Part shown: in pieces, positions 37,767 to 46,835 of the stretch | How positions within the stretch are numbered: position 1 is the stretch's first letter | Layout of the letters: the number at the start of each line of letters is the position of its first letter | DNA from: Gammaproteobacteria bacterium MFB021 | Lineage (GTDB): Bacteria; Pseudomonadota; Gammaproteobacteria; Pseudomonadales; Halomonadaceae | Length of the DNA: 64,000 bases | Reading direction: 5' to 3' | Assembly: GCA_000737985.1 (NCBI GenBank) | Contig: JNVT01000074.1 | Span: forward strand, 1 to 64,000 | Made by a program: the position numbers and the translations under genes | Notes under the pieces: generated by a model | Databases searched by the model: none | Told to the model about the DNA's origin: nothing | The model's input: the letters and a program-made list of their open reading frames with translations, nothing else

Positions 37767-38198
37767 TCAGCGCGCTTGTGCCTCGGCGACCAGCAGCGGT
37801 TCGAGGCGCTCGCGCCACACCCCTTCGAGCGGCACCACCTCACCGCTGCGCTGGTCGAGCAGCACGAAGGTCAGCAGTGCGCTCACCACCAGCTCGCCGC
37901 TGTCACGATGCACGATACGATGAGCCACCCGAGCGCTGCGCCCGCCGATATGCGACAGACAGGTCTCGATATCGAGGTCGTCGTTGATCACCGCGGCGCG
38001 GCGGTAATCGATGTTGAGGTTGACCGCGACCAGCGCCACGCCCTCGGACATGCCGGCGGCGAACGCGGTGTGCTCGTCGGCGAAGGCCCAGCGCCCCTCC
38101 TCCAGGAATTCGAGATAGCGGGCGTGATTGACGTGACCATAGCCATCCAGATGAAAGCCGCGGACGCGAACCTGGGTACGAGTGATGCGTGAATCCAT
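37767..38198 (-). CDS. Acyl-CoA thioesterase, 4-hydroxybenzoyl-CoA thioesterase (YbgC-like) fold
   Basis: A 143-residue hotdog-fold thioesterase. The motif VRGFHLDGYGHVNHARYLEFLEEGRWAF (about 12-39) is the YbgC/4HBT signature, with the catalytic Asp region as DGYGHVNHARY. Later GVALVAVNLNIDYRRAA and LDIETCLSHIGGRSARVAHRI complete the beta-sheet. The likely reaction is hydrolysis of acyl-CoA or acyl-ACP; the substrate is unknown. The ATG at 38198 follows GGAG at six bases. It is divergent from rdgC. Confidence 0.88.
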   Translation of the reverse strand: MDSRITRTQVRVRGFHLDGYGHVNHARYLEFLEEGRWAFADEHTAFAAGMSEGVALVAVNLNIDYRRAAVINDDLDIETCLSHIGGRSARVAHRIVHRDSGELVVSALLTFVLLDQRSGEVVPLEGVWRERLEPLLVAEAQAR

Positions 38199-38359
38199 GC
38201 GAATCTCCGGGTCGTTGGCGACGCCGATCGCGCGCCGCTCCTGACTTCGAAACATACGCTCGTTTGAAACAACGCTGCAAATGCCAATGGTCTACCTCGG
38301 TGGCAACACCTGGGTCCTTTCGACATAATGTGCCTCCTTTCAAACGGAAACACGGGCGT

Positions 38360-39286
38360 ATGTGGTTCAAGCACTGTCATCTTTACCGCTGCCATGACGT
38401 CGAGATTCTCGCCCTGGAGGATCTGGAGAGCGCCTTGGCAGAATTTGCGTTTCGCCCCGTCTCGCCGCGCGAAGCACGCCGGGTTGGCTGGAGCGCGCCG
38501 GCCGGCCGTGGCCGCGAGCAGCGCGTGCACGAGATCCAGGGTCACCGGCTGCTGTCGATGCTGCGCCAAGAGCGCCTGCTGCCCGCGTCGGTGGTCAATG
38601 AAGAGGTCGCCGAGCGCGCCGAGGCGCGTGAACAGGCCGAAGGCCAGCCGCTGCCGCGGCGCGAACGCCAGCTGCTCAAGGAGCAGGTGATGGAGGAGCT
38701 GCTGCCGCAGGCCTTCACCCGCACCCAGCGCGTCGAACTGTGGTGGGACACCCGTCGCCGGCTGATCGGCATCAACTCGTCCAGCCGCAAGCGCGCGGAA
38801 GAGGTGCTGGATCTGCTGCGCCAGACCCTGGGCTCGCTCAAGGTCACCCCGCTGGCGACCCGCACGCCGCCATCGCGCGGCATGACCCAGTGGCTGAGCG
38901 ACGCCGGCAGCCGGCCGCCCAGCCTGCTGCTGGGCGATCAGGTCGAGCTGCGCGCCGCCGAGGACGACGGCGTGCTGCGCGCGCGCCAGGTCGATCTCGA
39001 CAGCGAGGAGATCCAGTCGCTGCTCGAGGGCGGCCGCCAGGCCAGCAAGCTGAGCATCGGCAGCGAAGGTCAACTGCGCACCGTGCTGCACGACGACCTG
39101 GCGCTGAAGTCGCTGCAGTTCGACGACGCCCTGCTCGACGAAGCCAGCCAGACCGAGGATGGCGACGATCCTGCGGTGGCGCTGGAGACCGATTTCGCGC
39201 TGATGTCCCAGGCGCTCGCCACCTTCATCGAACAACTGATCGACTGGCTCGGCGGTGAAGCCGAGACGTCGGCACCGACGCCATGA
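38360..39286 (+). CDS. rdgC: Recombination-associated protein RdgC
   Basis: RdgC forms a ring-shaped dimer on double-stranded DNA and limits RecA loading. The 308-residue product starts MWFKHCHLYRC, close to the MWFKNLxxYR start of the family. It keeps blocks such as FRPVSPREARRVGWSAP, the charged EQAEGQPLPRRERQLLKEQVMEELLPQAF, and FVLMSQ-like FALMSQALATFIEQLIDWLGGE near the end. The ATG at 38360 fits family length; upstream codons lack similarity. Its stop overlaps the next start by four bases. Confidence 0.94.
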   Translation: MWFKHCHLYRCHDVEILALEDLESALAEFAFRPVSPREARRVGWSAPAGRGREQRVHEIQGHRLLSMLRQERLLPASVVNEEVAERAEAREQAEGQPLPRRERQLLKEQVMEELLPQAFTRTQRVELWWDTRRRLIGINSSSRKRAEEVLDLLRQTLGSLKVTPLATRTPPSRGMTQWLSDAGSRPPSLLLGDQVELRAAEDDGVLRARQVDLDSEEIQSLLEGGRQASKLSIGSEGQLRTVLHDDLALKSLQFDDALLDEASQTEDGDDPAVALETDFALMSQALATFIEQLIDWLGGEAETSAPTP

Positions 39287-40485
39287 CGCACAGCGCCACC
39301 ACGCCGCCCAACAGCGCCGAGGCGGCGATCGATCTCGATCGCTTCGCCGATATTCGCCCCTATCACGACGACGAAGTCGCCGGCGTGCTGGCACGCCTGG
39401 CTCAGGACAGCGAACTGCTCGACGCCATCACCCGCTACCGCCTGCCGCGGCTGGCGCGTATCGCACCGCCGCTGGCTCGCGCCCTCGCCAGTTTTCGCCT
39501 GCGCCGCGAGGTGCGCGGGGTCGCCACCATCCGCGATTTCCAGCTGCGTATCGCCGACTACATGGCGCACATGATCGCGCGCACCACGCGGGGCTTCAGC
39601 GTCGAAGGGCTCGACCGGCTGTCGCCGGATCAGGCGTATCTGTTCATCGGCAACCACCGCGACATCGCCCTCGACCCTGCCTTCGTCAACTATGCGCTCT
39701 ATGTCGGTGGCCATGACACCGTGCGCATCGCGATCGGTGACAACCTGCTGCAGAAGCCTTTCGTCACCGACCTGATGCGGCTCAACAAGAGCTTCATCGT
39801 GCCGCGCTCGGTCAAGGGCAAACGCGCCATGCTGGCGGCCTATCAGTCACTCTCGGGCTATATCCGCCACTCGATCAGCGACGACAACCACTCGGTGTGG
39901 CTGGCCCAGCGCGAGGGCCGCGCCAAGGATGGGATCGACCGCACCGACAGCGCTATCGTCAAGATGCTGTGCATGGCCAGGCGCCAGGAAGAGGACGATG
40001 CCGACGTCGGCCGCGCGGTAGGCGAACTGCGGATCGTGCCGGTATCGATCAGCTACGAGTACGACCCCTGCGATCTGCTCAAGGCGCGCGAGCTGCACGC
40101 CAAGGAGACCGCCGGCCGCTACCAGAAGGTCGAGTTCGAGGATATCCGCTCGATCGTCTCCGGCATCATCGGCGACAAGGGCCGGGTCAAGCTGGCCTTC
40201 GGCACGCCGCTGTCGGCGGACTTCGACTCCCCCGATGCGGTGGCTGCCGAAATCGACCGCCAGGTACTGTCGAACTATCCGCTGTTCCCCAGCCACCAGC
40301 TGGCCCTGGCCGAGACCGGACTCGCCCCCGACCTGGTCGACCTCTCCGCGGTCACTGCGGAAGATCGCGAACGCTTCCAGGCGCGTCTGGCAGAAGTACC
40401 GGCCGAGCTGCGCCCGTGGTGGCTGAAGCAGTACGCCAACCCGATCCTCAATCGCGCCGGGCGCCTTGACAGCGACGCGTCCTGA
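39283..40485 (+). CDS. PlsC-type glycerol-phosphate/lipid acyltransferase
   Basis: A 400-residue protein with a PlsC-like acyltransferase domain in the middle. The catalytic region is YLFIGNHRDIALDPAFVNYALY (about residues 114-135), where the His and Asp are separated by five residues instead of the usual four. The substrate-binding region is NKSFIVPRSVKGKR, followed by SVWLAQREGRAKDG, the block III equivalent of EGTR. It probably acylates a lysophospholipid or related lipid at the membrane, though no transmembrane helix is obvious. The start overlaps rdgC by ATGA, so the two are coupled, for which no functional link is evident. Confidence 0.82.
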   Translation: MTHSATTPPNSAEAAIDLDRFADIRPYHDDEVAGVLARLAQDSELLDAITRYRLPRLARIAPPLARALASFRLRREVRGVATIRDFQLRIADYMAHMIARTTRGFSVEGLDRLSPDQAYLFIGNHRDIALDPAFVNYALYVGGHDTVRIAIGDNLLQKPFVTDLMRLNKSFIVPRSVKGKRAMLAAYQSLSGYIRHSISDDNHSVWLAQREGRAKDGIDRTDSAIVKMLCMARRQEEDDADVGRAVGELRIVPVSISYEYDPCDLLKARELHAKETAGRYQKVEFEDIRSIVSGIIGDKGRVKLAFGTPLSADFDSPDAVAAEIDRQVLSNYPLFPSHQLALAETGLAPDLVDLSAVTAEDRERFQARLAEVPAELRPWWLKQYANPILNRAGRLDSDAS

Positions 40486-40589
40486 GCGCGTCGCGCCAGA
40501 CGGTTGCGCCAACGAACGGCCTCAAAGTCGGCGAACGCTAAATCGCCGGACGCCAAGCCGGCGGCGAGCACAAAAAAGCAGATTGCCTA

Positions 40590-40627
40590 GCACGCCCACG
40601 CCTCATTCGGCGTGGGCGTGCCTGTTT
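40590..40627. terminator. Strong bidirectional terminator between acyltransferase and trkH
   Basis: GCACGCCCACGCC (40590-40602) pairs perfectly with GGCGTGGGCGTGC (40609-40621) around TCATTC. TGTTTT follows on the right, and an A-rich stretch CAAAAAAGC (40571-40579) lies some ten bases to the left. It separates the two convergent genes. Confidence 0.85.
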
Positions 40628-40676
40628 TCGCGCCCCGTCGACACGCCACCGCGCGACTTGCCACGGCAAAGCAGCA

Positions 40677-42128
40677 TCACTTGCGCCAGAAGAACGGCAT
40701 CAGCAGCACCAGCACGGTGAGAATCTCCAGGCGGCCCATGAGCATGCCGATGCAGAGAATCCACTTGGCCGCATCCGGCAGGCTGGCGAAGTTGCCCGCC
40801 GGGCCGATGATCGGCCCCAGGCCGGGGCCGACGTTGGCCAGCGCGGTGGCCGCGCCGGTGGTCGCGGTGACCATATCCAGCCCGAGAGCCGCCAGCGCCA
40901 GCGAGAGCACCGCGAAGATCAGAAAGAAGAAGAACGAGAAGGCGATGACCGCCCGCACCACTTCATCGTTGAGCGGGCGACCGTTGTAGCGCTGGGCGAA
41001 TACCCCGCTGGGATGGACCAGATAGCGCAGCTGGTTGAGCAGCATCAGCCCACCGATCTGGAAGCGGAATATCTTCATCCCGCCGCTGGTCGAGCCGCTG
41101 CAGCCGCCGACGAAGGTGATGAAGAAGAAGGTGGTCACCGCCAGCGGCCCCCACAGGCTGTAGTCCTGGCTGGCATAGCCGGTCGTGGTCACCACCGAGA
41201 TCACGTTGAAGGCGACCTCGGTCAGCGCGCTGAACGGCGCATCGTGGAAGGCCAGCACCCGGTAGAGGGTCAGGGTGCCGATCACCACCACCAGCAGCGT
41301 GAGCAGGCCGCGCACCTGCTGGTCCTGCCACAGCGCGCCGCGCGAGTCGCGGATCAGGCGAATATAGAGCACGAACGGCAGCGCCCCGGCGAGCATGAAG
41401 GCGCAGCCCAGCCACAGGATCAGCGGGCGACTCTCGTAGATGCCGAAGGAGGCATCGTAGTTGGCGAAACCGCCGGTGGAGACCGAACTCATGGCGTGCA
41501 CGATCGCATCCAGGGTCTGCATGCCGGCCAGTCTATAGCTGAGTATCGCCACCAGCGTCAGCCCCAGGTAGATCACCGCCGAGGCCTTGGCGATCCCGCC
41601 GGCCCGCGGCAGCACCTTGTCCGACCAGTCGGAGGACTCGGTCTGGAACAGCCGCATACCGCCGACCTTGAGAAACGGCAGGATCGCGATCGCCATGACG
41701 ATGATTCCGATCCCCCCCAGCCACTGCATCAGACCGCGCCACAGCTTGAGACCATCGGAGAGATGCTCGATACCCGAGAGCACGGTCGACCCGGTGGTGG
41801 TGATTGCCGAGATCGACTCGAACACCGCATCGGTGAACGACAACTGCGGCGCGCCCAGCACCAGCGGCAGACTGGCGAAGGCGCTGATCACCACCCAGCT
41901 AGAGGTGGTCAGGATGAACATGTGCTGGGTCTTGAGCTCGACCGGCGTGTGCCAGGTCCACGCCAATAAGCCCGCCGAGGTGGCCGCGACCAGCGCCATC
42001 GACTTCAGAAAGGCCCACAGATCGGGATCGCTCTCCAGCTTCAACAGCACGATCGGCGGGAGCATGAACACGGCCAGCACGATCAACAACAGCGCCAGAA
42101 CTTTGAGAATCGGCTTGGCGTCTTGCAA
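40677..42128 (-). CDS. trkH: Trk-type potassium uptake transporter, membrane subunit TrkH/TrkI
   Basis: TrkH-family proteins import potassium with Na+ or H+ and need TrkA; in Halomonas they are central to osmoadaptation. The product (483 residues from the chosen start) has four M1-P-M2 repeats, each with a selectivity-filter glycine: AITTTGSTVL, SVSTGGFANYD, VVTTTGYASQD and TALANVGPGLG. The first methionine-type starts (42176, 42227) have poor ribosome sites. A TTG at 42128, seven bases after GGGGAG, gives TLQDAKPILKVLALLL at the family position and is preferred, but the start is uncertain. Which Trk paralogue it is cannot be told here. Confidence 0.92.
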   Translation of the reverse strand: MQDAKPILKVLALLLIVLAVFMLPPIVLLKLESDPDLWAFLKSMALVAATSAGLLAWTWHTPVELKTQHMFILTTSSWVVISAFASLPLVLGAPQLSFTDAVFESISAITTTGSTVLSGIEHLSDGLKLWRGLMQWLGGIGIIVMAIAILPFLKVGGMRLFQTESSDWSDKVLPRAGGIAKASAVIYLGLTLVAILSYRLAGMQTLDAIVHAMSSVSTGGFANYDASFGIYESRPLILWLGCAFMLAGALPFVLYIRLIRDSRGALWQDQQVRGLLTLLVVVIGTLTLYRVLAFHDAPFSALTEVAFNVISVVTTTGYASQDYSLWGPLAVTTFFFITFVGGCSGSTSGGMKIFRFQIGGLMLLNQLRYLVHPSGVFAQRYNGRPLNDEVVRAVIAFSFFFFLIFAVLSLALAALGLDMVTATTGAATALANVGPGLGPIIGPAGNFASLPDAAKWILCIGMLMGRLEILTVLVLLMPFFWRK

Positions 42129-42377
42129 CGTCTCTCTCCCCTTCGATGCGCACTTCACTTCGCCGCCGCGCCCCATGAGCGGCTGCCGACGCGCCAGACG
42201 ACTGGCGATGATAGGCCAATCGGCCACGCCGCGACACTGCCACCTGCCCTAGCGTGCATACCAAGCGCCGCGGGAGCGTCAGACAGGCAGCCACGCGACT
42301 CGCTCCAGGCGAGTACGGCGGCGCCGGCGGCTGTGCTATCGTGGCGCCATCTTCCCGACTCGAGCAAGGAGAGTGCC

Positions 42378-42662
42378 ATGAGTTCCGCTTCGGAAATGCA
42401 GAAGGTTCGCGTCATTCACGAGCTGCGCGCCTTCATCAAGAAACTGCTGCAGGAGCCGGGCATCCTGGAAAATTCGCTGGCGATCGCCAAGCGCCACTCG
42501 GACGGCAGCAATGACCCGCAGGCGTGGGCGCGTATCGCCAACGAGATCTCGGATACCACCAGCGTGCATATCCCGGAAGACCCCAAGGAGCACTCCGATG
42601 CCGATCGGCTGTTTCTGGAAGTGCTGCGCGAAGTCGTGGGCGAGGAAAAGGCGCTCTACTGA
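42378..42662 (+). CDS. Conserved-looking small acidic protein, function unknown
   Basis: A 94-residue soluble protein that I do not recognise. It is mostly helical and acidic, with MQKVRVIHELRAFIKKLLQEPGILENSLAIAKRHSDG near the start and HIPEDPKEHSDADRLFLEVLREVVGEEKALY at the end. AAGGAGAGTGCC before the ATG is a near-ideal ribosome site, and codon use fits neighbours, so the gene is believable. It has no cysteine, signal peptide or membrane segment. It lies between divergent trkH and the convergent pilA gene. Confidence 0.75.
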   Translation: MSSASEMQKVRVIHELRAFIKKLLQEPGILENSLAIAKRHSDGSNDPQAWARIANEISDTTSVHIPEDPKEHSDADRLFLEVLREVVGEEKALY

Positions 42663-42702
42663 GCGGCAGGCCTGCGCCAGTGTAGTTCGCTGGAAAAGAG
42701 AA

Positions 42703-42723
42703 AGGCCGGCGATGTGCCGGCCT
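42703..42723 (-). terminator. Terminator of pilA (works in both directions)
   Basis: AGGCCGGC (42703-42710) pairs with GCCGGCCT (42716-42723) around GATGT. On the minus strand it is followed by TTTCTCTTTT, ending pilA; rightward it ends the small gene at 42378 with a weaker T content. Confidence 0.8.
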
Positions 42724-42739
42724 AATTTCAATCTTTGAC

Positions 42740-43240
42740 TTATGACTTCGTTTCAGTCGTTGTACCTGGGCAAGCGGCCGTGGCGTACTCGTTGCTCCCT
42801 GAAAAAGCACAGCTCCAGTGGCCATCGCCTGAGCTATGACGAGTGAGCGTGATGGTCTTACCATTTATGACACCAGATACATCTCCATTGAGCGTGGCGA
42901 TAATGGTGCCATCGCTCGTGGAGGCCGGAATATTCACCTTCGGGTTGTCGACCTCTTTATCGTCATCACCTTTAACTTCGCCCAGCAAGTTCGATTGTGT
43001 CCAGCCGAGTTCACTGGCTTTTGTCGTCGTCTCGCCGCGGGCATAGCGCTCTTCTGCGGCAGTTTTCAACGCAGATATCTCTGAGACCACTCGGCTGACC
43101 TGAGTCCGCGCCACATAATTCTGATACTGCGGAATGGCGATGGCGGCGAGAATACCGATGATCGCGACCACGATCATCAGCTCGATCAGGGTGAAACCGC
43201 CCTGGCGGTATGGCGCTCGACGCTTGTGTTGCCCTTGCAT
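42740..43240 (-). CDS. pilA: Type IV major pilin PilA
   Basis: The 166-residue prepilin has a 15-residue basic leader ending in Gly-Gly. The mature start is [20 protein letters not shown], with the E+5 required for assembly, so PilD (46836) should cut after G15. The C-terminal half holds a disulfide-loop pair, C in HWSCAF and C in ATAACPG. The mature pilin forms the type IV pilus fibre for twitching, adhesion or DNA uptake. GAGGGGATTCCC precedes the ATG. It is divergent from pilBCD; no sigma-54 promoter motif was found upstream. Confidence 0.94.
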   Translation of the reverse strand: MQGQHKRRAPYRQGGFTLIELMIVVAIIGILAAIAIPQYQNYVARTQVSRVVSEISALKTAAEERYARGETTTKASELGWTQSNLLGEVKGDDDKEVDNPKVNIPASTSDGTIIATLNGDVSGVINGKTITLTRHSSGDGHWSCAFSGSNEYATAACPGTTTETKS

Positions 43241-43493
43241 GGGAATCCCCTCGTTTGTCGATGGTGTGCCGGTCGGCGTCGCCGCCGTGCCGTGCGAACC
43301 GAATCACGCCGCAACGTCACACTCACACGCGCCGTGGCATACCGATACGCTACGTTACACTTGGTGACACTCGCAACGCTTATCGGCCGCCTCTCAGAAT
43401 TCTTAAAGAAAAAGTCGTCGATGCCGATAGCGCGGGTATGCCCCCTGCCCGCGCGGCGGCCACTTCTTTTCGATTCGCGAGAGGCGCCTCGAC

Positions 43494-45221
43494 GTGCCGA
43501 CCACCACCTCCTCCGGCATCCACAGCGGTATCGCTCGTCGCCTGATCGATCGCGGCCTGATCGAGGCTGGCGCGTGCGAGCGCGCGCAGCAGGCGGCGAG
43601 AGACGCCGAGCAGACACTGCTCGAGTTCCTCGTGCGCCAGGGCCGGGTCGACCCGCGTCAGGCCGGCGAGGCGGCGGCGCGCGAGTACGGGCTGCCGTTT
43701 CTCGACCTGCAGCACGTGGTGTGGGAACGCCTGCCGATCATCGAACCGATTGCCGAAAAACTGATCAGCCGCTTCCAGGTGCTGCCACTGGCGCGTGACG
43801 ACCGCCGACTGACAGTGGCGATCGCCTTCCCCGCCACCCTGGCCAGGCTCGATGAGCTGCAGTTCACCACCGGCCTTGCGATCGACGGCGTGCTGGTGCC
43901 GTTCGACCAGCTCGAGCGCGCCCTGGCCCGCCGCCTGCAGCATCAGGACACCTCCGGCATGCTCGAGGCGCTGGATGAGGCCAGCGACGCGGTGACGCTG
44001 GATACCAGCGAAATCGACCTGGAAGAGGAAGCCGCGGCCCTGGATGCCGGTGGCGACAACGACGCGCCGATCGTGCGTTTCGTCAATCGGGTGCTGCGCG
44101 ATGCGATCCAGCGCGGCGCCTCGGACGTGCACTTCGAACCCTACGAGTCGAGCTTTCGGGTGCGCTTTCGGATCGACGGCATGCTGCTGGAGGTGACCCG
44201 CCCGCCGCTCAATCTGCGCACCCGCATCGCCGCGCGCCTCAAGGTGATGGCCCGCCTGGACATCTCCGAGCGCCGCCTGCCCCAGGACGGCGCGATGAAA
44301 CTGCGCCTGGAGGATCAGCGCGCCATCGACTTCCGCGTCAATAGCCTGCCCACGGTATTCGGCGAGAAGATCGTGCTGCGCCTGCTCGATGCCCGCGCCA
44401 CTGGATGGGGCATCGACGCGCTCGGTTTTTCAGCGCCCCAGCGTGAGCTGTTCGAAAGCGCCCTGGCGCGCCCCCAAGGGATGATTCTGGTGACCGGCCC
44501 CACCGGCAGCGGCAAGACGGTGACCCTCTACACCGGGCTCAATCGGCTCAACACCGAAGAGCGCAACATCTCCACCGCCGAGGACCCGGTGGAACTCAAG
44601 ATACCGGGGATCAACCAGGTCAACGTGCAGACACGCATCGGGCTCGATTTCGCCAGTGCCCTGCGCGCTTTTCTGCGCCAGGACCCGGACGTGGTGATGG
44701 TCGGCGAGATTCGCGATCTGGAGACCGCCGAGATCGCGGTCAAGGCGGCCCAGACCGGCCACCTGGTGCTCTCCACCCTGCACACCAACTCTGCCGCCGA
44801 AACGCTGACGCGGCTGCGCAACATGGGGCTGGCAAGCTTCAATATCGCCAGTTCGGTGTCGCTGATCATCGCGCAGCGCCTGGCGCGCCGGCTCTGCCCC
44901 CACTGCCGGGTGCCGACTCAGGTGCCCGACGAGGTGCTGCTTGGCGAGGGTGTCACCCAAGAGCGTCTGGACAACGCCACGCTCTATCGCCCGGGCGGCT
45001 GCGACCGCTGCACGCTGGGCTACAAGGGTCGCCAGGGGATCTATGAAGTGGTGCCTATCGATGACGCCATGAGCCAGTTGATCATGCGTGATGGCCACGC
45101 CCTGGAACTGGCGCAGCTGGCGCGTGAGCGCGGCTACCCCGGCCTGCGCCAGAGCGCCATCGAGCTGGCGCTATGCGGCGTGACCAGCCTGGAGGAGGTC
45201 AACCGCGTGACCCTCGACTGA
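43494..45221 (+). CDS. pilB: Type IV pilus assembly ATPase PilB
   Basis: PilB is the hexameric motor that powers pilus extension. The 575-residue product has an N-terminal MshEN-like domain (about 15-155), then the GspE ATPase: Walker A GPTGSGKT at about 335-342, the Asp box near 360-380, Walker B DPDVVMVGEIRD near 397, and the His box AAQTGHLVLSTLHTN. Two CxxC pairs (CPHC near 467, CDRC near 502) bind zinc. The GTG start at 43494 follows GAGAGG. It is followed by pilC and pilD in the same direction. Confidence 0.95.
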   Translation: MPTTTSSGIHSGIARRLIDRGLIEAGACERAQQAARDAEQTLLEFLVRQGRVDPRQAGEAAAREYGLPFLDLQHVVWERLPIIEPIAEKLISRFQVLPLARDDRRLTVAIAFPATLARLDELQFTTGLAIDGVLVPFDQLERALARRLQHQDTSGMLEALDEASDAVTLDTSEIDLEEEAAALDAGGDNDAPIVRFVNRVLRDAIQRGASDVHFEPYESSFRVRFRIDGMLLEVTRPPLNLRTRIAARLKVMARLDISERRLPQDGAMKLRLEDQRAIDFRVNSLPTVFGEKIVLRLLDARATGWGIDALGFSAPQRELFESALARPQGMILVTGPTGSGKTVTLYTGLNRLNTEERNISTAEDPVELKIPGINQVNVQTRIGLDFASALRAFLRQDPDVVMVGEIRDLETAEIAVKAAQTGHLVLSTLHTNSAAETLTRLRNMGLASFNIASSVSLIIAQRLARRLCPHCRVPTQVPDEVLLGEGVTQERLDNATLYRPGGCDRCTLGYKGRQGIYEVVPIDDAMSQLIMRDGHALELAQLARERGYPGLRQSAIELALCGVTSLEEVNRVTLD

Positions 45222-45306
45222 GCCACGCCCCACGAACGCCACCACAGACCAGAGACCGCATAAACGAACCGAGATGCTCTCGGCCTACCGCTTCAAGGAG
45301 TCCGAC

Positions 45307-46533
45307 ATGGCAACAACGGCGAAGCCTCCCAAGCGACTGGTGATCCACCGCTGGCAATGGCGCGGCAAGAATCTGCGCGGCGAGACGGTGAGCGGCGAGC
45401 TGATCGCCAGTGAGGTCAGCGAGGTCCGTCAGGAGCTGGCGCGCCAGAAGATCATCGTCAAGCGCATCACGCGCAAGACCAGCCCATTCGGCATCGGCCG
45501 GGTGCGCCAGCGCGACATCACCCTGTTCGCGCGCCAGCTGGCGACCATGCTCCGCGCCGGCGTACCGCTGCTGCAGGCGTGCAAGGTGGTCGCCGAGACG
45601 CTACGCAACCCGGCGATGCGCAATCTGGTCGAGAATCTGGCCAACGACATCAGCGCCGGAGCCAGCTTCTCACAGGCGCTATCGCGTCACCCGCAGCGCT
45701 TCGACCGCATGTTCGTCAACATGGTCGCCGCCGGCGAGCAGTCGGGCGCGCTGGATCGCATGCTCGAGCGATTGGCCAGCTATCGCGAAAAGATCGACAC
45801 CCTGAAGGGTCGCATCAAGAAGGCGCTCTACTACCCCATCGCGGTGGTCGCGGTGGGAATCGGCGTCACCGCTCTGCTGCTGATCAAGGTGGTGCCGCAG
45901 TTCGAGAGTCTGTTCGCCGGCTTCGGCGCCGAACTACCGGCCTTCACCCGCTTCACCATCGAGCTCTCCGAACTGGCCCAGGCGCACTGGTGGCAGGCAC
46001 TGCTGGCGCTGGTGCTCACGGGTTTCGCGCTGCGCCGGGCGGTCAAGCGCTCGCCGCGTTTCGCCTACCGGGTCGACCAGCTTCTGCTGCGCCTGCCGGT
46101 GCTCGGCAGCATTCTCGACAAGGGCTCGATTGCGCGCTTCTCGCGTACCCTGGCGACGACCTTCAATGCCGGCGTTCCGCTGGTGGAAGCGCTCGAGACC
46201 GCCGCGGGTGCGACCGGCAACCGCGTGCATCAGCGGGCGATCATCGGCCTGCGCGACGATGTCGGCGACGGCCAGCAGCTCGCCTTCGCCATGCGCCGGG
46301 CACGCATCTTCCCGATCATGGCGGTGCAGATGGTGAGCATCGGTGAGGAAGCGGGCGACCTCGACACCATGCTCGACAAGGTCGCCGGCTTCTATGAAGA
46401 GGAGGTCGACAACCAGGTCGATGCGCTCACCTCGCTGCTCGAGCCGCTGATCATCGTGGTGCTGGGGGTGCTGGTGGGCGGTCTGGTGGCGTCGATGTAT
46501 CTGCCGATTTTTCAGATGGGCTCGGCCATTTGA
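45307..46533 (+). CDS. pilC: Type IV pilus inner-membrane platform protein PilC
   Basis: PilC is the polytopic platform that links the motor to the growing pilus. The 408-residue product has two GspF domains (about 75-200 and 280-400). Each contains the family pattern, for example TLFARQLATMLRAGVPLLQA and RFSRTLATTFNAGVPLVEALETAA. Three membrane helices are seen near 180-200, 225-245 and 380-402. The ATG at 45307 follows AAGGAG; an upstream ATG at 45274 lacks one. Its stop codon lies at the left end of a MITE-like element (46533). Confidence 0.95.
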   Translation: MATTAKPPKRLVIHRWQWRGKNLRGETVSGELIASEVSEVRQELARQKIIVKRITRKTSPFGIGRVRQRDITLFARQLATMLRAGVPLLQACKVVAETLRNPAMRNLVENLANDISAGASFSQALSRHPQRFDRMFVNMVAAGEQSGALDRMLERLASYREKIDTLKGRIKKALYYPIAVVAVGIGVTALLLIKVVPQFESLFAGFGAELPAFTRFTIELSELAQAHWWQALLALVLTGFALRRAVKRSPRFAYRVDQLLLRLPVLGSILDKGSIARFSRTLATTFNAGVPLVEALETAAGATGNRVHQRAIIGLRDDVGDGQQLAFAMRRARIFPIMAVQMVSIGEEAGDLDTMLDKVAGFYEEEVDNQVDALTSLLEPLIIVVLGVLVGGLVASMYLPIFQMGSAI

Positions 46534-46758
46534 GAGGGCGTTTACAAAATGCCTGCGCTCGGCAATACGGCGTTGAAATCGACTCACTGAACAACGTTCA
46601 GAACGTCCGAAGGACGGCCCGACGGGCGAGCGGAGCGAGTCAAATACTCATTTACCTCAAGTAAACTGGCGCGCCAGACCGGTCCTTTTTTCGGCCGATT
46701 TCGCCTTAGCTACGCGCCCCGGTCTGGCCTTCGCCCGTCGAATTTGTAAACGCCCTCT
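46533..46758. mobile_element. MITE-like element with 16-bp terminal inverted repeats
   Basis: AGAGGGCGTTTACAAA at 46533-46548 is repeated exactly in inverse at 46743-46758, bounding 226 bases. The triplet TGA flanks both ends (46531-46533 and 46758-46760), possibly a target duplication; the left one is the pilC stop codon. Nested inside are CGACGGGCGA (46620-46629) / TCGCCCGTCG (46731-46740) and CCAGACCGG (46674-46682) / CCGGTCTGG (46719-46727), so a transcript would fold into one long branched hairpin. No protein is encoded. It splits pilC from pilD, which usually lie within a few bases. Confidence 0.7.
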
Positions 46759-46835
46759 GAGCGAAGGGGCGGCCCTGAAGGCGGCGATACGTTACCCTGT
46801 GCCACCTTGTCGACTGGATCAAGCGGGAGTCTGCG

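Noticed and set aside
43241..43493. Sigma-54 promoter for pilA, as in Pseudomonas
   Set aside because: No GG-N10-GC core with TGGCAC/TTGC spacing was found on either strand in the pilA-pilB gap.
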